Shown: positions 1-6,273 of the stretch, piece by piece
How positions within the stretch are numbered: the first letter of the stretch is position 1
Layout: each line of letters opens with the position of its first letter
Assembly (NCBI GenBank): GCA_030730545.1
Contig: JANQUX010000520.1
Coordinates: 463-6,851, forward strand
Length of the DNA: 6,389 nucleotides
From: Maribacter sp.
Lineage (GTDB): Bacteria > Bacteroidota > Bacteroidia > Flavobacteriales > Flavobacteriaceae
Direction: 5' to 3'
Program-made: the position numbers and the translations under genes
The notes under the pieces: generated by a model
The model's input: only the letters and a program-made list of their open reading frames with translations
The model's database searches: none
Told to the model about the DNA's origin: nothing

Positions 1-44
1 ATTTAGAAGACGGCATACCTCATATAAGAATGATAAAAAAATAA
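1..44 (+). CDS. Probable C-terminal end of an upstream gene (partial)
   Basis: The frame beginning at position 3 reads LEDGIPHIRMIKK and then stops at TAA (42-44). The mix of residues looks like a real protein end rather than random AT-rich translation, and it leaves a sensible 65 bp gap before the next start. A second frame (from position 2, stop at 65-67) is also open but gives a Lys/Arg-rich tail that looks less protein-like. Only about 13 residues are visible, so no family can be named. This is a tentative call based on frame appearance alone. Confidence 0.35.
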   Translation, partial: LEDGIPHIRMIKK

Positions 45-109
45 AAATAGATACAGATTTTGATTAATTAAATTGTTAGTTGATAAATACCAAACCATAT
101 TATATTACT

Positions 110-754
110 ATGAAAAAGACATTTTTTATTTTGATCTTTTTAGTTAATTCTTATTCTATTTTCTCACAATCAAACGAATGTAATGATGGTGGGAATTTTG
201 AATGTGGAAGTTTAAAAGATCGAGGTGAAATAGTTATTACAGCTTTAGATCAACTTGGTTGTAAATATGAAAAAGCACATTTGTATGCGATGTTTCCTAG
301 AATAACTATTTATGCAGGTTATGTTTTTAAAGAAATAACCTATTGTAGTTCTAATGAAATAGATCCTTATCAAGGAAGACTACAATTTATATATTGTATG
401 CCAGACACCTGTCAAGAAATAGATATAAATATTTATGATTTTAATGATCCATATTTTCAAACAAGTACAGGTAAAATACTAAAAGATATAACTCTAATGC
501 CCTTTGATGCTACAACATCTTCAGCATTGATGGGTGCACATCTTACTAGTTCACTAAATAAATTTAATAATGAAATAATAATATCACCCCGTTTTGGTTC
601 TATAAGAGGAGAATCTGATGAAGTGAGTTACTTAGCCTATCATGATGATAGATATTTTATTCAGATCGACATTGATGATAAAAACAAACGTTTTACAGAA
701 CCTATTCAAGTAGAGAATTTTATTTCAGTATATGTAAATTTGATAAAGCTTTAA
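110..754 (+). CDS. Secreted Cys-containing protein of unknown function
   Basis: The gene encodes 214 residues. The ATG at 110 is chosen over an in-frame TTG at 80 because it places a standard signal peptide at the very N-terminus: MKK, a hydrophobic stretch (residues 5-18) and a likely signal peptidase I site near Ser19-Gln20. The mature part has six cysteines (24, 32, 51, 79, 96, 101), all in its first half. An even number suggests disulfides in the periplasm or outside the cell. There is no lipobox, membrane segment, C-terminal secretion domain or catalytic motif that I recognise, and no function can be assigned. Codons look more AT-biased than those of the peptidase and methyltransferase genes, which may mean relaxed selection or transfer. 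It appears to be transcribed alone, ending at the hairpin at 772-800. Confidence 0.8.
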   Translation: MKKTFFILIFLVNSYSIFSQSNECNDGGNFECGSLKDRGEIVITALDQLGCKYEKAHLYAMFPRITIYAGYVFKEITYCSSNEIDPYQGRLQFIYCMPDTCQEIDINIYDFNDPYFQTSTGKILKDITLMPFDATTSSALMGAHLTSSLNKFNNEIIISPRFGSIRGESDEVSYLAYHDDRYFIQIDIDDKNKRFTEPIQVENFISVYVNLIKL

Positions 755-771
755 TAAGTAAATCAAAAAAT

Positions 772-800
772 AAAAATGCCCGCAATTTGCGGGCATTTTT
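772..800. terminator. Bidirectional rho-independent terminator
   Basis: A perfect 13 bp inverted repeat (772-784 with 788-800) encloses a 3-base loop. Each arm has a GC-rich core, TGCCCGCA and its complement, flanked by five A/T pairs. Read on plus, the hairpin ends in a run of T (796-801) just after the gene ending at 754. Read on minus, it also ends in a T run (776-772) just after the gene ending at 826. The symmetry and the position between two convergent genes indicate termination in both directions. Confidence 0.93.
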
Positions 801-825
801 TATAAGTGTTATTAAAATATAATAT

Positions 826-1200
826 TTATATTTTAATAGGAGTTTTATTAGTTAAGTTAATATCCTCTAACATAGTGTCGGTAAATTTATAATGACCCTT
901 AGTTGTAATAATTCTAAATCGGTTAGAGTTCATTCTACTTAAAGTATCTAAAAACAACCATTTCGATTTCAATAATCTTGTCTTTGGAGATTTAAGACTT
1001 ATATCAAAATAATATTTTCTACCATTTTTAATGGCCACGATATCTGGTGTAATATTGTCTTCTTTTCCTTTTCTAGAGTATGATTTAGGGGTTTCATAGC
1101 CTTCCATATCAGCTTTAATATTCTCAAAACCGGTAGCTTCTAAATGTTGAATTGATTTTTCTAAAAATTCTATGTTTTCTGACTTTTCTACTTTTACCAT
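826..1200 (-). CDS. Small conserved-type protein with partial PD-(D/E)XK-like pattern; start uncertain
   Basis: From the ATG at 1200 the protein has 124 residues. Residues 50-70 read as a strand-turn-strand block: a Pro-Asp pair at 52-53, a turn (KNGRK), then YYFDISLK. This resembles the core of the PD-(D/E)XK nuclease fold, but where family members have (D/E)-X-K this protein has Ser68-Leu69-Lys70; the nearest acid is Asp66. It may be a degenerate or non-catalytic member, or only a look-alike. An in-frame TTG lies at 1209. The frame stays open up to a stop at 1269-1267, and the codons just before the ATG encode the hydrophobic stretch LGIVLFFVILIG preceded by QRLK. The real protein may therefore start upstream, for example at ATT 1257-1255, with an N-terminal membrane anchor. 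It lies downstream of, and in the same direction as, a DNA methyltransferase, 150 bp away. Function unknown. Confidence 0.75.
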   Translation of the reverse strand: MVKVEKSENIEFLEKSIQHLEATGFENIKADMEGYETPKSYSRKGKEDNITPDIVAIKNGRKYYFDISLKSPKTRLLKSKWLFLDTLSRMNSNRFRIITTKGHYKFTDTMLEDINLTNKTPIKI

Positions 1201-1350
1201 ACCTATCAAGATAACAAAAAAAAGGACAATTCCTAATTTTAAACGTTGATTAACAATATGTTGTGTTTAATATTAAAATTATAAGAGCATATTTAATAAT
1301 TTTTATCAATAGGACTAAATAACTTTTAATATCTAAAAAAATTGGAATTA

Positions 1351-2580
1351 TTAGACTGTCTTTATGTTTTTAGAAAGTACTTCACCAATTTTTTTGACCA
1401 CGCCAACAACCAAAGCATTTCCCATAAAAAATGCTCTTTTGGTATTTGAAATACCATCAAGTAATGTATGATTATCAGGGAACATATTCAAACGTTCTAA
1501 TTCAATGGGAGTTAATCTACGCAACCCTTTTTTAGTGCTGATAACATGCTTAAAGCGCGACGCGCTTTTACCACCTTCACCAGTTATTATTGTTCTTGAA
1601 GCATTGTCTAACGCATCAGGAAATATCATATTACCCTCATTATAATGGTAAGCAAAACCAGATTTAGAAGTCCGGGTTTCTTTCTTTGCACCTTTTAGAT
1701 AAAACCATTTATCATGTTCTTCTTCAGGAATATAAAATTCTTCAGGTATTTTTTCTTGCTGTAAAACATCTGCTAAAACCGTTCTTTTACCAATATAACT
1801 GGCCGTTGTTTTAGTGGTGTATACTTTTCCTTTAATGAATACTCCTGTATTTTGAAATGGAGATAATTTTTCACCTAAATTAAAATTTTCAGATAATGAA
1901 ACAAGGTCATCCGTAATATCAAAAGATGTCAATTGTGAAGAGGTGCTTGTTACCGGAAATGCGGTTGCAATGGTTCCCTTTTCAAAAATCCATTCTTTTG
2001 CTGTAGCTTTTTTAAATTGTTTATAAAGCGGCGTAGATTTATGGTATCCTAAGAAAAAAATACGTCTTCTTCTTTGCGGCATTCCGTAATCTGCAGCATT
2101 AATAACCCGCCATTCTACTGCATAACCTAAGTCATCTAAACTTTTAAGCATAATAGCGAAATCTCGACCTCTTTGGTTTGATGGAGATTTTAATAATCGA
2201 TCTACATTTTCAAGAAATAAGTATTTAGGCGGATTTTTCTTTTCCGACAAAATTCGATGAATGCTCCACCATAAAACCCCTTTTTTACCAATAAGACCTT
2301 TTGAGTTATTTAATGTAGCCGCAACAGAATAATCTTGACAAGGAAAACCCCCAACCAAAATATCGGCATCTGGTATTTCATTGGTTGGTACTTCAGAAAT
2401 ATCTTGATTTCTATGATTCTCATGACCAAACCTAGCTTCATAAACATTAGAGGCATGTTGTGTTTTCGTACTAGGCTCAAATTGATTACTCCAAACTACT
2501 TCGTAGTTCTCGGTATCCTCTAATCCTAAGCGAAATCCACCAACGCCTGCAAAAAGTTCTATGACCTTTAGTTTCTTCAT
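1351..2580 (-). CDS. DNA (cytosine-5-)-methyltransferase
   Basis: The 409-residue protein transfers a methyl group from S-adenosylmethionine to carbon 5 of cytosine in a specific DNA sequence. All main family motifs are present in order: motif I ELFAGVGGF (residues 8-16, cofactor binding), motif IV GGFPCQ with catalytic Cys81, motif VI ENV (124-126), motif VIII QRRRR (169-173), motif IX RLTPIELERLNMFPD (355-369) and motif X GNAL (387-390). The variable target-recognition region lies at about 180-350, so the protein is full length and likely active; the recognised sequence cannot be read from it. The ATG at 2580 lies just before motif I and has an A/T-rich leader without a Shine-Dalgarno site. 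No restriction endonuclease, Vsr nuclease or specificity subunit is recognisable nearby, so it is probably a solitary methyltransferase. The only candidate partner is the small protein downstream. It is divergent, with a 56 bp gap, from the NlpC/P60 gene, so the two promoters must lie close together or overlap. Confidence 0.95.
   Translation of the reverse strand: MKKLKVIELFAGVGGFRLGLEDTENYEVVWSNQFEPSTKTQHASNVYEARFGHENHRNQDISEVPTNEIPDADILVGGFPCQDYSVAATLNNSKGLIGKKGVLWWSIHRILSEKKNPPKYLFLENVDRLLKSPSNQRGRDFAIMLKSLDDLGYAVEWRVINAADYGMPQRRRRIFFLGYHKSTPLYKQFKKATAKEWIFEKGTIATAFPVTSTSSQLTSFDITDDLVSLSENFNLGEKLSPFQNTGVFIKGKVYTTKTTASYIGKRTVLADVLQQEKIPEEFYIPEEEHDKWFYLKGAKKETRTSKSGFAYHYNEGNMIFPDALDNASRTIITGEGGKSASRFKHVISTKKGLRRLTPIELERLNMFPDNHTLLDGISNTKRAFFMGNALVVGVVKKIGEVLSKNIKTV
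1552..1568. repeat. 17 bp odd palindrome inside the methyltransferase gene
   Basis: AAAGCGCG (1552-1559) and CGCGCTTT (1561-1568) are exact inverted repeats around the single base 1560. The site is strikingly GC-rich for this window. It lies in codons for about residues 338-344 (KSASRFK) of the methyltransferase, just before motif IX. In mRNA it could fold as a 6 bp stem with a 5-base loop. It may be only a by-product of Arg/Ala/Ser codons. Confidence 0.6.
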
Positions 2581-2636
2581 TTGCGATAAAATTACATAAT
2601 TTCACAAGGCTAATACTATTAGAAATTATTTTACAG

Positions 2637-3830
2637 ATGAAGAGAATAATCTTAAAGAGGTCTTTTGTATTGATTTTGATTGCTTTAAATGCAGCATGCG
2701 GAGTTCATATGGATGAAAAGAAATTATTGGTCAATGAAATTGAGAACATAAAGAATGTATTTGCACCAGATAAACGTACCGCACTTTTCAATTTAGAGGT
2801 ATTAGATGGTCCGTCGGGTTTTACTTTGGTGGGTGAAACTAATTTACCGTTAGCTGTAGATTCTTTAAATAGTGTTTTAAAAGAAAAAGGGATTAAAGCA
2901 ACCAACGATATAAAGATTTTGCCTGCAGATGAATTAGATGGTATGACCAAAGCTGTTATTAATATTTCTGCAGCAAACCTTAGAAGTAACCCTAAACATT
3001 CGGCAGAATTGGCAACACAGGCAACTTTAGGTACCGTTGTTAATGTCTTAAAAAAAGAAGGAGATTGGTACTTGATACAAACACCAGATATGTATTTAGC
3101 GTGGGTCGACCCAGGCGGAATTCAATTAATGAATGCTGATGATATTAAAAGGTGGACAACTGCAGATAAAATTATTTATACGGATACTTATGGACATGCA
3201 TATAATTCTGAAGAGGGTAAGAATAGAACATCAGATATTGTTGCCGGAAGCTTATTAAAACTATTAAGTAGTGATGATGAATTTTTTAAAATTGAATTTC
3301 CAGATGGTAGACAGGGGTACATTTCTAAAGATGAAGCAGAAGAATATGATACCTGGTTATCAAATTTAAGCTACAATGCAGATTCACTTATTGCTACTTC
3401 GAAAACCTTAGTGGGTGTACCGTATTTATGGGGCGGTACTTCTACAAAAGGTGTTGATTGTAGTGGTTACACTAAGACTATTTATTACTTAAATGGCATG
3501 GTAATTCCGCGAGATGCATCTCAACAAGTGCATGCTGGTAAGCCTATAGATTCTATTGCAGATTTCAGCAAATTACAGAAGGGAGATTTGTTGTTCTTCG
3601 GAAGAAAAGCAACAGATACTACTTCAGAAAAAGTGGTTCATGTAGGTATGTGGATCGGTGATAACCAATTTATACATTCATCTGAGATGGTACGTATAAG
3701 CAGTGTTGATAAAGATTCGCCAAATTATGATGCGTTTAATGTAGGTAGATATTTAAGAACCCAACGCTTATTAAATGAAGATGATCCTTTGCTTCAAAAC
3801 CTAAATATTACAAAACCGATAAAAGATTAA
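2637..3830 (+). CDS. NlpC/P60 (C40) cell-wall endopeptidase with SH3 domains, YkfC/dipeptidyl-peptidase VI type
   Basis: The 397-residue protein has a hydrophobic N-terminus ending in LNAAC (Cys21), a plausible but imperfect lipoprotein signal because Asn sits at -3. Next come a region at about 24-103, a first bacterial SH3 domain (about 105-168, with NLRSNP and WYLIQT), a second SH3-like domain (about 177-240) and an NlpC/P60 catalytic domain (about 250-376). The catalytic residues are visible: Cys275 in GVDCSGY, His335 in VVHVGMW and His347 in FIHSS. Asp293 in PRDASQQ matches the position that in YkfC-type enzymes binds the free amino group of L-Ala. Enzymes of this type cut the gamma-D-Glu to diamino-acid bond of free muropeptides during peptidoglycan recycling. 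By inference this one acts in the periplasm, probably membrane-anchored. The next gene starts 98 bp downstream on the same strand with no terminator between, so the two may be co-transcribed. Confidence 0.92.
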   Translation: MKRIILKRSFVLILIALNAACGVHMDEKKLLVNEIENIKNVFAPDKRTALFNLEVLDGPSGFTLVGETNLPLAVDSLNSVLKEKGIKATNDIKILPADELDGMTKAVINISAANLRSNPKHSAELATQATLGTVVNVLKKEGDWYLIQTPDMYLAWVDPGGIQLMNADDIKRWTTADKIIYTDTYGHAYNSEEGKNRTSDIVAGSLLKLLSSDDEFFKIEFPDGRQGYISKDEAEEYDTWLSNLSYNADSLIATSKTLVGVPYLWGGTSTKGVDCSGYTKTIYYLNGMVIPRDASQQVHAGKPIDSIADFSKLQKGDLLFFGRKATDTTSEKVVHVGMWIGDNQFIHSSEMVRISSVDKDSPNYDAFNVGRYLRTQRLLNEDDPLLQNLNITKPIKD

Positions 3831-3928
3831 AGGTATTTTTATAAATAGGTGTTTCATCGATTTTAAGGTAAAGAATAAAACATAGTAATAATGAGCTCGT
3901 TTTAATATAGAACGAACATTTACGTACT

Positions 3929-4558
3929 ATGAAAAAAACAATTCTTTTTGTTTTAATTTGCTGTTTTGTAGGATCATCTTTTGCCATCGCTCAAAAAGAT
4001 GCAGCCACTATCTATTTTAAGGACGGAACTAAACTTCGAGGTTTAGCTAAACTCATTAATGGAGACCAGGTAAAATTTAAAAAGTTTAAAGGGGATAAAG
4101 CACAAAAATTTCATTTCGAAAATATTGAGCAGGTAGTTATAAATGATAGAGAAGAGACTTCTACATATATTTATTTAGAAACCCGAGAAGGTTATTTTAA
4201 TGTAGTAAGAGAATTAGAAATAGGCAAAGTAAGTCTTTATGTTCTCGAACAAACAGGTTACTCTGCACCCATGTTTGTTGGTGGTGCAAATGGCCAAATG
4301 AATATGGCGCATGGTAATTACTATGACATTAAAAATCTATATGTTAGAAAAGGTGTTAATGGTGAAATTACACACTTAGGTTCTAACCAACTTTTTAGTA
4401 AGAATTTCAAAAATGCAGCTTCGACCTATTTTTCAGATTGTTCTGTTTTAGTGGAGAAAATTCAAAATAAAGAATACAAGAAAAAGCACATTAGAGATAT
4501 AGTAAGCTTTTACAACCTAAAATGTAGTGAGGAACATGTGCTTATTCTTAAAAAATAG
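3929..4558 (+). CDS. Secreted protein of unknown function
   Basis: The 209-residue protein starts with a clear signal peptide: MKK, a hydrophobic core (about 4-19) and a cleavage site after AIA (19-21). The first part of the mature chain (about 25-95) looks like a run of beta strands: ATIYFKDGTKLRG, then QVKFKKF, then a segment ending in IEQVVIND. The rest is less regular. The C-terminal part holds the only two mature cysteines, in FSDCSVLVEKI (Cys171) and FYNLKC (Cys199). I recall similar spacing, a Cys-Ser/Pro block followed by a YN-x-x-C end, in other secreted proteins of Bacteroidetes, but I cannot name a family. A disulfide between the two is plausible. It follows the NlpC/P60 gene in the same direction and ends 14 bp from the oppositely directed peptidase gene. 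No enzyme motif is visible. Confidence 0.88.
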   Translation: MKKTILFVLICCFVGSSFAIAQKDAATIYFKDGTKLRGLAKLINGDQVKFKKFKGDKAQKFHFENIEQVVINDREETSTYIYLETREGYFNVVRELEIGKVSLYVLEQTGYSAPMFVGGANGQMNMAHGNYYDIKNLYVRKGVNGEITHLGSNQLFSKNFKNAASTYFSDCSVLVEKIQNKEYKKKHIRDIVSFYNLKCSEEHVLILKK

Positions 4559-4572
4559 TCTTTCTGTTTTTA

Positions 4573-6078
4573 TTAATCGGCAGTAATAAACTCGCGTATA
4601 TCTTTACTTAATTTAATAAGATCTGGTTCATGAGTGTACATCATATGACCACCTTCATAATACTTCATTTGTACACGCTCTTTTACGATACCGTTTCTAT
4701 CAAAAGTATATTCAGCATCAAAAAACGGAGTAATTAAATCATAATATCCACTTGCTACCATTACTTTCATAGCTGTATTTCTACGCATGGTTTCACCTAG
4801 ATCCGGAGCAGTATTTACGGGCATCGGTTCCCAATATTGTCCATCAGGTACGGTTCTCCATCGCCAATTAGATCCGCCTCCAGAAGTAATATAGGGTCTA
4901 TCCATTTTTACCTTTAATTCTGAAGCGAAATAATGATTTAAGCTAGCAGTATAGGCAGCACTTATTTGATAGCTTGCCGCATCGCCCAAATGCGGATTCT
5001 CAGATACTTTATCTTCTTCATCGCCCATAAATCGTCCGTCTAATCTACCAATAGCCAAACCCTTTTCTTCTAATAATTTTTTCTGAAAACGACCCATTAG
5101 TATTCTTAAGTTAGATTGTAGAATGTACGTTTTATCCAATCCTGTGAAATAAGAAAGTTTTTCTGCTATCGTGTTTTTTTCTGCTTCAGTTAATGAATTG
5201 CCTTTGTATAAAGAAGGTATATAGGTGTTGTATGTAAAATCTCTACATTCTTGTGTAAAACTTTCTAGAGATTTGCCCTGCCCTGCTTTTTTATGATACC
5301 AGGCTGTTGCAGCCATACTTGGTAAGTAGGTAATGAACGAAGTAATATTGTTAGAAACAGAAGTAGAACCTGCATAATCTAAAGCTTGCGAAATCAATAT
5401 CATTCCGTTTAAAGCCATATTTTGACCAGAACCTTCTAAAGCTTTTCCTAAAGCTGCGGCACGTGTAGTACCATAACTTTCACCAGCTAAATATTTAGGT
5501 GAAAACCAACGTTCATTTTCAGTAACCCATGTTCTAATAAATTGAGCAAAAGAATATACATCTTCTTTTAATCCGTAGAAATCCTTGCCATCACCTTTAC
5601 CAACCAAACGACTATAACCAGTACCTACGGGATCAATAAAAACTAAATCGGTAATATCAAGCAGACCATGGTCATTGTTCACTAAATTATATGGTGCGGC
5701 GCCATCATCAGATTTTGCATCAGAATCAACTTTTACAATTTTAGGTCCAAAAAACCCCATGTGCAACCACATCGAGGCAGATCCAGGTCCGCCATTAAAT
5801 ACAAAAGTTACCGGTCTTTTAGCGGCATCTCCCATAGTGGTTTTAGTATACGCTACTGACCAAAATGTAGCAATAGAATCTCCCTCTTTATTAGTTAAAA
5901 AAGTTTCTTTAGCTGTTGTGGTGTAGTCTAAAGCTGTACCGCCAAAAACACCTTTATGCTTGGTTACAAAAGAGTTTGCTTCTGGTATGGGTTTCGTTTT
6001 AGATTCCGTTTTAGCTTCTTGAGCTTGCGAAAATTGAAGAAATAAAATACTGGTCGCTAGTAATAGTAGATTTCTCAT
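4573..6078 (-). CDS. Secreted serine carboxypeptidase, peptidase family S10
   Basis: The 501-residue protein begins with a signal peptide (residues 1-19, ending SQA before Gln20), so it acts in the periplasm or outside the cell. Family S10 enzymes remove C-terminal amino acids from peptides, usually at acid pH. The hallmarks are all present: FNGGPGSAS (94-102), which shapes the oxyanion hole and binds the substrate carboxylate; nucleophile Ser201 in AGESYGTTR; Asp447 in ASGYYDLITP; and His478 in YEGGHMMY. FIDPVGTGYS (148-156) is also a conserved S10 stretch. Length is normal for bacterial members and nothing is missing. The ATG at 6078 gives the signal peptide directly; there is no Shine-Dalgarno site. 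The gene converges on the secreted protein ending at 4558 with a 14 bp gap and no hairpin terminator. Upstream lies the palindrome at 6113-6126, which may regulate it. Confidence 0.94.
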   Translation of the reverse strand: MRNLLLLATSILFLQFSQAQEAKTESKTKPIPEANSFVTKHKGVFGGTALDYTTTAKETFLTNKEGDSIATFWSVAYTKTTMGDAAKRPVTFVFNGGPGSASMWLHMGFFGPKIVKVDSDAKSDDGAAPYNLVNNDHGLLDITDLVFIDPVGTGYSRLVGKGDGKDFYGLKEDVYSFAQFIRTWVTENERWFSPKYLAGESYGTTRAAALGKALEGSGQNMALNGMILISQALDYAGSTSVSNNITSFITYLPSMAATAWYHKKAGQGKSLESFTQECRDFTYNTYIPSLYKGNSLTEAEKNTIAEKLSYFTGLDKTYILQSNLRILMGRFQKKLLEEKGLAIGRLDGRFMGDEEDKVSENPHLGDAASYQISAAYTASLNHYFASELKVKMDRPYITSGGGSNWRWRTVPDGQYWEPMPVNTAPDLGETMRRNTAMKVMVASGYYDLITPFFDAEYTFDRNGIVKERVQMKYYEGGHMMYTHEPDLIKLSKDIREFITAD

Positions 6079-6112
6079 TTTGAGTAAAAGTATTGATGGA
6101 GTTGTTCGTTTG

Positions 6113-6126
6113 TACTTTTAAAAGTA
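6113..6126. promoter_or_regulatory. Perfect palindrome TACTTTTAAAAGTA, possible operator
   Basis: The 14 bp are a perfect palindrome and extend imperfectly to 6110-6130 (TTG on the left, CAA on the right, one extra base). The site lies 35 bp upstream of the S10 peptidase start, within the 195 bp divergent spacer. A second copy of the half-site TAAAAGTA occurs at 6085-6092, between the palindrome and the gene. Such an arrangement suits a dimeric repressor or activator, but AT-rich palindromes also arise by chance. No regulator gene is present in the window. Confidence 0.35.
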
Positions 6127-6203
6127 ACAATAATAAATGAACAGCTGTACTGGTATTGATTGGAATATGTTTCAATAATTGCATCACCTAAGATATCAGA
6201 ACA

Positions 6204-6231
6204 TTGAGTATATTTATATATGTATTTTTTG
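6204..6231 (+). promoter_or_regulatory. Weak candidate Bacteroidetes promoter for the gene at 6274
   Basis: TTG at 6204-6206 could serve as the -33 element and TATTTTTTG at 6223-6231 as the -7 element. The latter resembles the Bacteroidetes consensus TAnnTTTG but is one base longer, and the 16 bp gap is slightly short. It is the best match in the spacer upstream of the lipoprotein gene. In such AT-rich DNA the match could be chance. Confidence 0.22.
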
Positions 6232-6273
6232 CATCAGTTCCCTTTTTTTATAATTCAACCAAACACGATTAGC

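Noticed and set aside
80..109. TTG start at 80 for the first secreted protein
   Set aside because: It would add ten polar and aromatic residues in front of a complete signal peptide; the ATG at 110 gives a normal N-terminus.
1274..1281. Possible minus-strand -7 box (TAATTTTA) upstream of the small protein
   Set aside because: It differs from TAnnTTTG at the G, and the nearest TTG is about 25 bases away; too weak in such AT-rich DNA.
2335..2523. Plus-strand reading frame of 62 codons
   Set aside because: It lies wholly antisense to the methyltransferase motif I-IV region and its translation shows no protein-like features.
2705..2950. Minus-strand reading frame of 81 codons
   Set aside because: It is antisense to the N-terminal part of the NlpC/P60 gene, which is clearly the real gene.
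3897..3915. Inverted repeat TCGTT / AACGA before the gene at 3929
   Set aside because: Only 5 bp per arm with a 9-base loop and no T run; expected by chance, neither a terminator nor a clear operator.
5675..5926. Plus-strand reading frame of 83 codons
   Set aside because: It is antisense to the conserved NGGPGS region of the S10 peptidase.
6155..6176. ATTGA / TCAAT inverted repeat in the divergent spacer
   Set aside because: Short imperfect arms with a 12-base loop; chance is the simplest explanation.
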